Notes under the pieces: model-generated
What the model was told of the DNA's origin: nothing
Databases searched by the model: none
The model's input: only the letters and a program-made list of their open reading frames with translations
Translations under genes and position numbers: made by a program
Source of the DNA: Uranotaenia lowii
Taxonomy: Eukaryota; Arthropoda; Insecta; Diptera; Culicidae
Direction of reading: 5' to 3'
DNA length: 64,000 bases
Assembly (NCBI RefSeq): GCF_029784155.1
Contig: NC_073691.1
Span: forward strand, 50,016,490 to 50,080,489
In this document: one piece after another, positions 46,578-57,126 of the stretch
Layout: every line of letters starts with the position of its first letter
How positions within the stretch are numbered: the first letter of the stretch is position 1

Positions 46578-49500
46578 GTTGAGAATAACTTAGGATAAGC
46601 GACCAGATTGTAATTGCCATAGTTCTAGGCTAGCTTATAAGGACTTGACAAACTGAAATGAATAAACCATATCTCATTTTCAAACCAAATCGTCGTTTTT
46701 AAGTCATTGAGTTCAACACTAATAAAATTTGCAGTAAAACATCAAGACTTGGTTCGACCTATTCCACCATCATCTTATAAGCAGGAACTCTTCCAACGTT
46801 TCAAAATACAAAAATATTTGAGAATACACAGCTTGCTTAAGCGCGCAAAGGCTAGCTACTATATGTGAACTTTTCAATTGATTTTTGAAGGACAAATGTG
46901 TGGTTTTCTATTGACTACTAGCAGTAAAAGTTTCTCAAAGGTCAAAAAGGCCTTCAGATCCAAAGAGATTTATGTGCAAACTTTATCAATCCGAATTTAA
47001 AATGCCACACGAATGAAATCACTTTTTCAGGCTATGAAATTTATCAAAAACGAATGATGAGAAATCACTGAACAAGAAAAATTAAACGGAGGAGTTGATA
47101 TTCAGTTTTTCATGGATATTTTAATAAGCCAAACAATGTCATGTTTTGCACCAAATTGCACAATTATTTTTCTGACAATAACACATTAGAATAGTTTAAA
47201 AGAATAAAAAATTTTTGAAAATGAGTGAAAAAGATTCTGAACTTTATTCTAAAGGGAAGAAATCACTGTAAATTTCTTTTTGATCTATAATTTTAAATCA
47301 ATAATATTCACCGATAAAGTCACTTTCAATTTCCAAAAACCATATTCTGAAATTTTGGCGTCCTGAACTCGTATCATTTGCTAGATTTTACTTATCAGCA
47401 CATGTTTTAGTGATATGATGTGTGAAAATCATGACATTGATCGATCTTAGGTTAAATCGATAACTGATTAACCAACAATCCTACAAAACTAATGAAAACT
47501 GAATTTGAATATTTATTATCCTCCATTTAATCGAGTATTAAATTTTTTCCTAGATATTAAAGATTGCCAAAGATGCCGAAGACCATTAAGTTGAAAAAAA
47601 AAAATCAAATGAAATTTACCTTACAGAAGAGCTGTTATCAAATTTTCTAAAACTAAAATTTTTCTAATGTTCAAAATGTAATAGATCGTTTCAAATCTAG
47701 ATTCAACTTTTAAATTTTAAACAAAATTAACAGGCAACATGCAAATTATACATTCCAAGCACTTGCCTCCTGAGAGTCGAAATTTTCAAACGACTCCTAC
47801 ACCTCAAATTTGTTGGTCATATTGAAGGGAATGATTAAACGCTTTTGAAAATGTAAACTGTAAACATTTAATAAATTAAATTCGCTTCATATATTTCTTT
47901 TATTTATCAAGCTTTCAAAAATTTAAAAAAAAACTTACATAATTAAACAAGCACGCGCTAATTGCATCGAAAAATATGCTCATACGTTTATGGTCTTGTT
48001 TCTGTCCTGTTCTTTCACGTGGAAAAGGATTTTTTGATGAAACATCAATAAGTCACACAAACGCAACCAATTTGCAAATCTTAGCTTGTGGGGAATCGTG
48101 TGCCACCTATATTTTGGTGTTTTTAAACACATTCAGAACTAAAAATACGTTTTTTTGCAGCTGTTAATAATTCTTTTGCCAAATGAAGAGTAATGAACAA
48201 TATTTTGTACATTCTATACTAGGAATTTTTCAGAAACGTTCACAAGCCAGGTTTTCGAAACTATTCGATCATACACAATTCTCTTTTTTAATTTCATCAT
48301 CTGAATTTACTTGAAAACAACTTAATGAATTATGAAATTACAGTTTTCGGTCAGCTTATAAACTTTGCATGTTTTATTGGTCTATTTGGATTTGGTGACC
48401 CACAGTTCTCCAAGATTTTTCAAAATCCTACAAATAATTGCTTTTTTTAAACAGTCAGAACTCGGGGTAAATAACTTATTTAAAATGAAAAAATGCCTAT
48501 GATTTTTAAGAAATATTGAAAACTATACCATTATTTTTTTTTCATGTTATCTTTTATAACCAACAAGTTATGGAGCATGGGAAAGTGGCCCATGATTCCG
48601 CACTCTCCCATATATTTAGCTATTTTATATGTGCATGAAATAAGTTTTTATTTTCAAGGAAACGCAAGATTCAAAAAAAAAACTTTCTCTTGCTCAAATC
48701 AAAAACCCTAGTCTACCAGATTCTTGAGCAAATTCAAAGCCTTTAACCATCGATGAAAGTTGATGTCCTTTTTTGTCACTTATTGCTCCAGTATACAAAT
48801 ATAGCTTACCGTTTTTAAGAATCTAGGACGTATTTTTACAAACTTTTTTTTTTTTTCATTCATGCATTGTTAAGGCAAAAACATCATTTAAAAAAATAAG
48901 TAGCCAAAACCCCCTTTGACCCGAAAACATCAAAAAAAATTAGGTCCTATCAAAGAATTTCAGACTATTCTTTAATGTCTTCTAGTTTATTCAGATCATG
49001 CCATGAATGTTAAGCTCTTAATGATAGGAAGCAATGTTTTAAAGACTATTCTTATGCATTTTTAATTTAATTTGCAGCCCGAGTAATCTTAAAAATCTTT
49101 GATGCCGAGAAAAAAAAAATTATTGGAATAAAGTTTTATAATTGTTATGACTTGAGCAAACCTTTTCACGAACCAACCTATGAATAATTCCTACATAAAT
49201 AATCTTAATTTTTATTGATTAAATATTTGATCTATATCTTTAAGAACAATATTTCCCATTCAATATTGAAGTAATTCTACATAAATGCTATTCCCTTTAA
49301 ATGAATTCAAGTTTCAAAATGATTTTAAGTTTTTAGAAATAAATTCCAACAAATTACCATGCATTGTTCGCTTAAAATTGCCTATGATTTTCTATACCAG
49401 AGTCTTATACCAGACAAAGCTTTCGCATTCATATTCTTGATTGAAATATATAAACTGTTCGCCAGTTAAGCAAAATCGTGACATAGGAATAAAATTCACG

Positions 49501-50672
49501 ATTGAAAAACAAATGAAATTTTATTTTCTTCTTGGTAACCTCATTTGCAATCTGATTGAAATCGATCATGTCACAGTTGACTTGTACTGGAAGAACACGT
49601 GTGACTCGGTCGTGTTTCATATTCCTTTCTGTTGTCTACATTAAGGCGATTTTTTTTCCGACTGAATGGCTACGGTAGAGAGAGCTATGGCATTGACCAA
49701 ATTGGAAGATGTAAAAGCAGATAAATGAAACAAGTGCTTGGAAAGTGAAGTAATAATAATATTTAAGTATTTTACAAACTTTAAAATCAGATGGATTGCT
49801 TGAAGTTAATATTTTCGAAAAGGTCGATCTCGCAAATGAATTTGGAAATCTGTAAATTGAATTTCGCTTATTTTTGGGTTTGAAATGAAAATATTGGTTT
49901 TAAATTCTCAAAATTTTATATTCAACTCTCTGTTCCTGTTTTTTTTATTTATTTTATTCCGATAGCCCAAAAACAGTCACGCTCGGTGTCGGTCGTAAAA
50001 ACTAGGTCACACACATTTCGGAAACGGAATCAATTTAATTATCACACATTATTTCCCTGCTTACATCCTGCAGGAAAATCACACATGTCCAGTCCCTATC
50101 AGCGAACCTTTTCGATTTGGGAAAAGAAATCATAATGATTTTCAGGAAAAACGGCTGTAACTTGGTCAGTTCAAATCGTACTACGCCACGGTGATGAGGC
50201 AAGTGTTAAAGTCGTAAAACTCACCGATAAAGGGAAAGAAAATCAAATTTAGGATCCTTTCGTATGTTTTTTTCTAAGCTGTCAGGAAGCAGAAAAATTT
50301 GGTGGCAACAAGCTTGTCGAAAGTGTGGCGGAACATGCGGAAATTGTGTGTTTATTACCTTCGGATGGCGAAAATGAAAGATTTCTCACTTGTTTATTTT
50401 TTTTTTGGGCTCCCACCCAAATGTTCCACATGTGAAGGCTGTCGGATAACACATATGGTTGGACTTGAATTGATCTTAAATCAGGGACGTTTTACGATCT
50501 TGGCAACACGCGATGTTTCGTGATTGGAAAAGTAATTTAAGTTTTTTTTGCTAGCCTTAAATTTAATGTCTTACTTCAATGTGCGTGTTAGGTGTGTACT
50601 TTAGGGTGTTTAGCAATTGGATTTGGAGCGAATGTTCATTGAGTTTTGAGAGAGGAGGGTTGAATTTGTCAC
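46578..50672. other. No gene recognised (about 4.1 kb)
   Basis: AT-rich DNA with no frame above 75 codons, no TIR pair noticed, and no match to the repeat families of this window. 49,640-50,530 is slightly GC-richer, with a 74-codon frame (50,299-50,523) lacking any motif. Confidence 0.35.
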
Positions 50673-51289
50673 TCACTTCTTCACTTCTTCACTTCTTCAC
50701 TTCTTCACTTCTTCACTTCTCCACTTCTTCACTTCTTCACTTCTTCACTTCTTCACTTCTTCACTTCTTCACTTCTTCACTTCTTCACTTCTTCACTTCT
50801 TCACTTCTTCACTTCTTCACTTCTTCACTTCTTCACTTCTTCACTTCTTCACTTCTTCACTTCTTCACTTCTTCACTTCTTCACTTCTTCACTTCTTCAC
50901 TTCTTCACTTCTTCACTTCTTCACTTCTTCACTTCTTCACTTCTTCACTTCTTCACTTCTTCACTTCTTCACTTCTTCACTTCTTCACTTCTTCACTTCT
51001 TCACTTCTTCACTTCTTCACTTCTTCACTTCTTCACTTCTTCACTTCTTCACTTCTTCACTTCTTCACTTCTTCACTTCTTCACTTCTTCACTTCTTCAC
51101 TTCTTCACTTCTTCACTTCTTCACTTCTTCACTTCTTCACTTCTTCACTTCTTCACTTCTTCACTTCTTCACTTCTTCATTTCTTCATTTCTTCACTTCT
51201 TCACTTCTTCACTTCTTCACTTCTTCACTTCTTCATTTCTTCACTTCTTCACTTCTTCAATTCTTCACTTCTTCACTTCTTCACTTCTC
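50673..51289 (+). repeat. Microsatellite array, 8-bp unit TTCTTCAC, about 77 copies
   Basis: Nearly uniform repeats for 617 bp, with a few C/T or A variants near both ends (about 50,720 and 51,178-51,290). Because 8 bp times 3 is 24, one strand stays open as a 261-codon frame with an 8-residue period (FFTSSLLH). That frame is a by-product of the repeat, not a gene. The pyrimidine/purine strand bias could favour triplex or polymerase slippage. Confidence 0.95.
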
Positions 51290-52331
51290 CTCTTGGGACA
51301 AATTGAAGATTTTCTCTTAACTACAATTTCAAACGCTAAGTTCCATAAACCGATTCAAAAATGACCAGCGCACAACTTTTACGATTCCTACACATGTTTC
51401 CCTTCTTTTTCGTTGAAGCAACAAACGGTCAACCCAACAATCCGAGTCAACATCAACAGCAAAAAAAAAGGACACATCACTTGAACGGGAGACATCAACT
51501 TTGTAACTTCGAAACATATTTGCTTCCCTGATTTGGACTGGCAGATGTAGAGAAACAAACGAAAAAAAACAAGTGGTGTACAACAAAATAAGCTATACGT
51601 TCCTACTTATGATAATAAAACCTAACTTTACCATACACGGATGGTTCCCGTTTTATGACTCAACTCTTTACTCTAGAGCTACATCAAAGTGACTCCATGA
51701 AGTCCGTGGGACAAAGTTCTGGACTCTGGTGAGGAGTAAGTTTCGATGTTTTTACCCAAAGGTACACTTTAGTCACGATTTCAAGCACAGTTGTGTATTC
51801 AATACAAGGAAGGATAATATGATAAGGGAAACTTTCTAGCTGTTCCGACTCTTCTATAGCATAAAATATTAGTTTAACATGACCAGTATTTGAACCATTT
51901 TCCCCTTTTCATTCAAAATGTTTAAAAATGGAAAATCAAAATGGCACGCTTTAAAAAATAAAACTCTAAATTATTTTGAACCCCATAAAAAAGGGGAAAA
52001 TGGGAAAATAGACAACTTTAGGCAAATTGGGATATAACATTAAAGTTCATTATAATTTTTGCCAATATGCACATTCGAAAACATTGTAAATGTACAGCCA
52101 ATATTTATATAGGGTGTCTTATTATGTCTTGGCACGATTTTAAACGAACAGTATAAGCTCAATGTGAGAGCATTTTAATTTCACTTCTATATTCAAATTT
52201 TCTTTGCCTGATTCATAAGTGCAAGCATAAGTTCTGTGTATAAAATAAAAAGATGATCGTTCTCAGTGAATCGAAACGGGAAAGTTCAATATCCAAAAAG
52301 CTTCTAAGGATTTGTGAGGAATATACATATG
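51290..52331. other. No gene recognised
   Basis: An 85-aa minus-strand frame (51,329-51,586) has no motif. The rest is AT-rich. Confidence 0.35.
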
Positions 52332-52890
52332 TTGTGATATCAAATAAAACAGAGTACTCTTTGTATCGGAAACTAATAATACAATCACATTTTTCTCGTC
52401 AAGTCATGATTAGAGATCTGGTTACAATAGTGATTGATATATGCTTGTGTTATCCATCCGTCATATTGGCAACACTAATGATTTCCAATCTGTTTAGCTG
52501 GCAACAATTCCAATGAACACTACGAATTCGGTCTACGTCAATTCGAGAACAATAGCAAATTGACCTTGTTGTGGCGGACCATTTCGGAGGAACAGAAAAA
52601 AACACTTGTTGTTTCGCGAACAGCTTGCCAGAAAGAGGAATTTTATTTCGTCATTATTTAAAATTACAGCTTTTCCCGCGAATTTAAACAATAAAAAAAA
52701 ATACAATAAAACTAACATCTTGGCAACATTATAGCGGCGGTTGAATTGTTCCGTTTGATAGTATACTTTCAGGCGTTTGAGAAGTATATCAGGGTGACCA
52801 ATAGTCGTGAGATCGATCAAACATTCTCTCTCACTTGCGGCTCTCTGCGTTTACATTTCCCACTCGGTTCGTTAGTCCGGATCAATCGCC
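52332..52890 (-). repeat. 3' LTR of the copia element, with an insertion
   Basis: Matches the 5' LTR (56,291-56,634) from 'tgtgatatcaaat' through 'tccggatcaatcgcc', but holds about 255 extra bases at roughly 52,565-52,820 ('cttgttgtgg...agatcgatcaaa'). The extra DNA is not identified. The LTR begins at or overlaps the end of the RNase H frame. Confidence 0.75.
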
Positions 52891-53309
52891 TTAGTGATCA
52901 ATTCGCACGTTCAGTAACTCGAACAGCTTGCGATGCTGTTCCTTGGGAAGCCCCTTGGTGAATGCATCGGCAGGTTGGTCCTCCGAACGGATGTGTTTGA
53001 TTTGGACCTTCCGAAGCTTGGCCAGCTCGCGAATGAACATGTCCAAATGCTTCAGCCGTTGATGGCTCCTAGGTTCTCCTGTGAATTTAATATTGTTTTC
53101 TATGATAAGAAAAGAGTCGGTGTTACAAACACCTAGTTCGCCAAGGAAGTTTGTTAACCACACTACTTCCTTTATTGCCATACAGAGTAAAACTAGTTAA
53201 GCTTCTAAAGATGACCGTCTGTTGACGTTTCGTTTCCCACAAAACCAGATTACCGAATACCTTGACTTTCTGTCAGCGACATCGTTTGTGAAGTCTGCAT
53301 CGGCGTATC
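52891..53309 (-). pseudogene. Copia RNase H domain
   Basis: On the minus strand, YADADFTNDVADRKS is the copia RNase H start (family: Y.DADWAGD..DRKS), with the first acidic residues kept. It continues through EVVWLTNFLGELG to KHLDM..HFIRE-like 'FIRELAKLRKVQIKHI' and ends EDQPADAFTKGLP, the usual copia C-terminal motif. A stop lies just after SSLEA, where the family has SSTEAEY. A 208-bp insertion separates this domain from the preceding RT tail. Confidence 0.85.
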
Positions 53310-53517
53310 TGTTGTGCAGCACTTGGGCAGTGGAAAGGAGGGACTTGTCTAGTTGGTGGTAGTACTATTAGAATACTTTATTTCTATCTAATTCTCTACC
53401 TTTAATACTAAACCATTTCCATGGTTACGATTACTTATTGTTTATTCATTATAAACAAACATCATGCGTATGTTGCTATTCATCTCATCGATTGCTTCGA
53501 TGAGACGAATCTTAACA
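53310..53517. repeat. Probable solo LTR inserted in the copia RNase H region
   Basis: 208 bp that begins TGTTGTGCAG and ends CTTAACA, as LTRs do (TG...CA). It interrupts the copia frame between 'NPNLMG' and 'YADADF'. Flanks GTATC and ATGTC match at 3 of 5 positions, consistent with a decayed 5-bp TSD. It contains 'agttggtggtagtactatta', similar in style to copia LTR R regions. The family is unknown. Confidence 0.55.
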
Positions 53518-53529
53518 ATGTCCCATTAA

Positions 53530-53960
53530 ATTAGGGTTATTTATCCCCTTAGTGTAGACCAGCTTTGTCTCCGTCGTACCCCGCAGATATCGTAAAATCC
53601 GCTTTAGTCTCGCTCAATGTGCATCGGAAGTATCAAGTATTCATAAATACCTCCGTTCCTGTAAGTGTTACCGTTGCTTGCGATCAGATTCCAATTGTAT
53701 GCCTTACAGTTGCCGTTCCGAGGTTCACTTATGCCGAGAGTTTTATTTTAGCAGGTAGATATGCACTTTATTTTTGTTGTTGATATTCGCTTGGAAAAAG
53801 ATGATTCGATCCAACAATCCAGTGCTGCCACTGTTTGTAGATTGAACAAGATCATTTTGAATTCTATCTCTACTGTGCGTGAAGACTTGTTGTTTAACCT
53901 GTGGCCATTGTTTGCGAAACCCGCAAAGATAAGTCTCTTTTTCTTTAGATCCAATTTCTG
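53530..53960 (-). pseudogene. Copia RT remnant and integrase C-terminus
   Basis: LKRILRYLRGTTETKLVYTKG (within about 53,540-53,630) is the copia RT tail (family: LKRVLRYLKGT...L.F). Upstream, LDLKKKRLIFAGFANNGHRL (near 53,890-53,955) is the segment after the copia integrase (KCIFVGY..NGYRL). Only about 180 bp separate these two landmarks, where an intact copia has the RT palm and fingers, so most of RT is deleted. Confidence 0.8.
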
Positions 53961-54620
53961 CCTATTCTCTTTAGGTACTCGTGCATACGCATTGCAGCCA
54001 AAAAGTCCGGCTTCTTGTCAAACCACATTTCGAATGGCGTCTCGTTATCTACAAGAGCTCGTATCGGCGATTGATTTGTGAGATAAACAGAACACAGCTT
54101 CTCCCTATAACGATTTCGAAGATCGCATTTGTAGAGCATTGCTCGTACTTTCTCTATCAACCTTCTGTTGATTTTTCCGCTCATGTCATTTTGCAGAGGA
54201 GTATACGGTACTGTTGAAACCAAAATTCTTTAAACACTCGTCCAACGTACTCACGACCATTATCGCATCTCAGCTTAGCAATCTGTTGATTAAAACGAGC
54301 CGTTGCCATCGCTTAAAACTCCGCGAACTTCTAAAAAACATCGATGTTCCGTATCGTTAGGTAGATTACTTTGAATTGTGAGTAGTCATCCGTGAACTTT
54401 ACGAAATATCGATGACATGAAACGTGGTTCTTCCATGTATCCGCAAACGTCAGAGTACACTAATTCAAGTGGCCTACTCGACTTCGGTATTTGCAGACTC
54501 TTGAACGTTTTGCTTGACTGTTGTCTAGCTAAACATCTTTCGCAAACTTCGTTTTTGTTGGAAGTCTCGACGCAAAAATCTACTACTTCTACCATCATCT
54601 GTGCCATAAGTGTTGGAGTT
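53961..54620 (-). pseudogene. Copia gag-pre-integrase and integrase core
   Basis: On the minus strand: CERCLARQQSSKTFKS (family CE.C..GK...F), SRPLELVYSDVCG (first catalytic Asp region), CDNGREYVG (second Asp), then TVPYTPLQNDMSGKINRRL where intact copies read NG.AER.NR. The third catalytic residue, Glu, is replaced by Gly at this site. RALVDNETPFEMWFDKKP follows, as in the family. There are several stops and frame changes in between. Integrase would insert the cDNA into host DNA; here it is inactive. Confidence 0.85.
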
Positions 54621-54919
54621 TTCAATATCTGAAAACAATTCCAGGGAATACAAGCCATCAATTACTGGCCCTTGAGAAATGACCTCCTCCAAGTCTGTTA
54701 TTGTGACCTTATCATCAGAAAACATGATTCTTTTTCCCTTTGTGGAAGCCTTTCTAATCGAAAAGAGATTTGTCGCTGGTTCAGGAATAATAAGAATTTT
54801 TTTAAATAGCTTTATTATACAGATTTTCAGCTTTCAGCTGGTATGATTTAGCGGAATAATAAGAACATTAATCAGTTTAATTTTCTTTATTTAAACATTA
54901 ACCAAGGTTTTTAACGGTG

Positions 54920-55060
54920 CTGTGCCTTTTTATTAGCCTTTATTAACTCACCAGTCTTGGCTGTGGACAGCTCGATCGGTGTGCCCAGCTTCAGAGTGTC
55001 CTCCACCAATCTTTCGTCACAGACCGCTGCGGAATCCACCACGAAACGAACACCTTATGC
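54920..55060 (-). pseudogene. Copia aspartic protease active-site segment
   Basis: The minus strand reads FVVDSAAVCDERLVED, then LGTPIELSTAKTGELIKA. The family has F..DSGA..H.....F and then ..I..A..G. The catalytic Asp-Ser is kept, while the following Gly is Ala. The protease would cut the Gag-Pol polyprotein. Confidence 0.7.
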
Positions 55061-55269
55061 CAATCGTAGTGACCTTGGTGGGAACCTTTGCCAGACCGAA
55101 GACCTTTTTTCGGGTTCCACCAACCTGCGGAGGAGCCTACCTCAGAATTCCGCCAGCCTACGGAGGTGCGACCTACGATGTTGTGCTTGCCTTCGAGATT
55201 CTGCTCAGCTGCCATCGTAACTTCCAGCTGCTTGTGACCTGCACCAGCTGCCTCGCCAGGAATGTCGAC

Positions 55270-56240
55270 GACGATCTAAATAGTCTCTTCTCCGCGTTGG
55301 GCAGCTGCACTTGAGGGACCAAGAGTGCTCACCGCCCGTACGCACGCCTCTTCTGAATGCATGCGCTTCACGTGGGTGAAAATTGCGTGAGCGCTCTCTT
55401 TGTCACGCCTGCACCCGTTCTTCTTGGCCGCCTTCAGCTTGGGAAAGCGTGACTTGAAATTCTCCTTCTTGCCGCACCCTAAGCTCCAACTGTCTCCTTT
55501 CTTCGGCGCAGTCTGCAAAGCGTGGTTTGCTACCACTGGCTCATCTCGATGTTGGCTTAATGACGTGCTGGTGTTTTGGAGAAGCTCGGAATTTAGGAAC
55601 AACCGCTTGATGTCGAAGATTGACCTTGAGTTCAGCTCCTCTGGCAGCAGCACCCTAGATTTTGCTTTAACCTGGTAGTATTGCTAGTTGCAACGAGTGT
55701 ACCTTCTCGCTTCTGCTCAGATTTGCTCCCATCCGATCCATCTCTCATAAGATAACATAAAAAAGTGACGACAATGAGTCAAACTTCTTCATAGAAAGAT
55801 TGTTCAGTCACCCTTACATACCCTTTTCAAGATAGGAGTCGCAGAGTATGTCCATGGCGTCTGACCCAAACTGACCCAAAAAATTTGTTCAGGACATCTT
55901 TGTTGATGGCCATCACAAGCCCGTCCATCGCAGCGACCGCATGTTCCATCCACCTCTGGAACCTTACAGCTCTGGTTACTTCCTCCTAAATGCTCTTCAA
56001 CGGCAGCGAGTCCACCTCCTCCGTCTGAATTCAGAGAGCTTCAGCCTGGTCAGACGCATCTTCCAGGCTCCGAAGATCTCCGCTCGACCGTCGAACAGCA
56101 GTTATTTCGAGAACCAGGCTGCCGTGTGCGGTAGCGCCAAACCAGCCTCGGCCTAAGGTTAATGCTGGCCTCCAAGGGTCGGTTAACCGCCAACAGCTGG
56201 TTGACCTTAAGCCATCGCAATGCATAAATCAATTTTATAT
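55270..56240 (-). pseudogene. Copia gag relics
   Basis: Near 55,650 the minus strand gives QVKAK, then LLPEELNSRS, matching the copia gag segment LTL..V...LL.EE. About 60 residues farther a Cys/Lys-rich stretch (GCGKKENFKSRFPKLK) sits where the zinc knuckle is expected, but the CCHC spacing is not kept. The remainder to 56,240 is GC-rich and shifts frame repeatedly. Confidence 0.55.
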
Positions 56241-56254
56241 GAAAACTGAAACAA

Positions 56255-56290
56255 AGCTACAGCTAGTTAACTACCGGGTTCATAATTGGT
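56255..56290 (-). promoter_or_regulatory. Copia primer-binding site
   Basis: Minus strand 'accaattatgaacccggtag', next to the 5' LTR end. It resembles the copia-type site GGTTATGGGCCCAG, which pairs with an internal part of initiator tRNA-Met. It has a few substitutions. Confidence 0.6.
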
Positions 56291-56634
56291 TGTGAAATCG
56301 AATATAGCAGAGTACTATTTGTATCGGAAACTGATAATACAATCACATTTATTCTCGTCCAGTAATGTTTAGAGATCAGGTTACAATACTGATTCAAATA
56401 TGCATGCATTATCCGTCATATTGGCAACACTTCACTAATGATTTCCAACCTATTCAACTAGCAACAATTCTAGTGTGCACTACGATTTCAATCTTTGTCG
56501 ATTCCAGAATACTAGTGAATTGACGTTCTCTTTCACTAGCTACTTTCTGTTATTGTTTATATTTGCCTCGCGGTTCGTCAGTTCGGATCAATCGCCGCGG
56601 TGAAACGTTCTGTCGTCGCGAGTATCATTCAACA
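56291..56634 (-). repeat. 5' LTR of the copia element
   Basis: On the minus strand it starts TGTTGAATGATACTCGCG and ends close to 'gatttcaca', beside the primer-binding site. About 344 bp. It lacks the 255-bp insertion found in the 3' LTR. Confidence 0.8.
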
Positions 56635-56639
56635 ATATA

Positions 56640-57120
56640 AAATCGATTGTACCACTACCGTCAAGCGATGAAGCTGTTCAAGATTGTTCGGAAAATGACT
56701 TTTTTAGTGCGACGTCAAGTATTCGGGGAATTCAAAGAAATTCTGAAAAATCCTGGTTTTTATCAACGAAAAATCAAGTCTCTATTTCATCTAGAAATAT
56801 TTCGAAGTGCAAAGCTTGGGTGAATGATGAGGACATCATCAAACACGAATTTTTATGATGATCCGAACTTGTTGAGGATTCCCTCAGTCTATCGGAAGTT
56901 ATGGAAGAGGCTACAAAATTTGCTGTTTTTCGTACTAAAGCTGGAAATCGTTTCCGGGAAATATTCGGTCCAAGAATGTCTTTCTATTTTGCACCTTGCT
57001 CTGTTCAATCAAAGGGATGTCCGTGATAGAGATGCTCGTTCTACACTATCGTGGTCGTCGTTTGCTGCAACTGGAAGCTCTCAAAGCCAAAGCGAGCACA
57101 TAGTCGATTGCTCCGGTTTG
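56640..57120 (+). other. Coding-like fragment of unknown origin
   Basis: In one plus-strand frame the translation has long stretches of normal protein composition: NQVSISSRNISKCKAWVNDE, then two stops near 56,860, then SLSLSEVMEEATKFAVFRTK and FREIFGPRMSFYFAPCS, with stops again near 57,025. This is unlike the surrounding AT-rich DNA. I do not recognise the protein. It may be a pseudogene of a host gene or part of another element, cut by the TIR element that starts at 57,127. Confidence 0.3.
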
Positions 57121-57126
57121 CTGCTA

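Larger units (their letters stand above)
52332..56634 (-). mobile_element. Decayed Ty1/copia retrotransposon
   Basis: Minus-strand order 5'-3': LTR (about 56,634-56,291), primer site, gag relics, protease, gag-pre-integrase, integrase, a short RT remnant, RNase H, LTR (about 52,890-52,332). This is the copia gene order, with integrase before RT. The two LTRs share long blocks such as 'tcggaaactaataatacaat' and 'gatttccaatctgtt'. The length is about 4.3 kb, and most of the RT domain is missing between 53,565 and 53,748. Every domain carries stops or frameshifts, so the element is dead. Confidence 0.9.

Noticed and set aside
50673..51289. CRISPR array
   Set aside because: Uniform 8-bp tandem repeats without spacers, in a eukaryotic context. 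No cas-like genes.
50579..51364. 261-codon open frame, the longest in the window, with an 8-residue repeat
   Set aside because: It is produced by the TTCTTCAC microsatellite, whose 24-bp codon period keeps all frames without stops. The ends lie in ordinary non-coding DNA.
54979..55678. Plus-strand frames of 111 and 92 codons
   Set aside because: They are shadows of the minus-strand copia gag and protease region.
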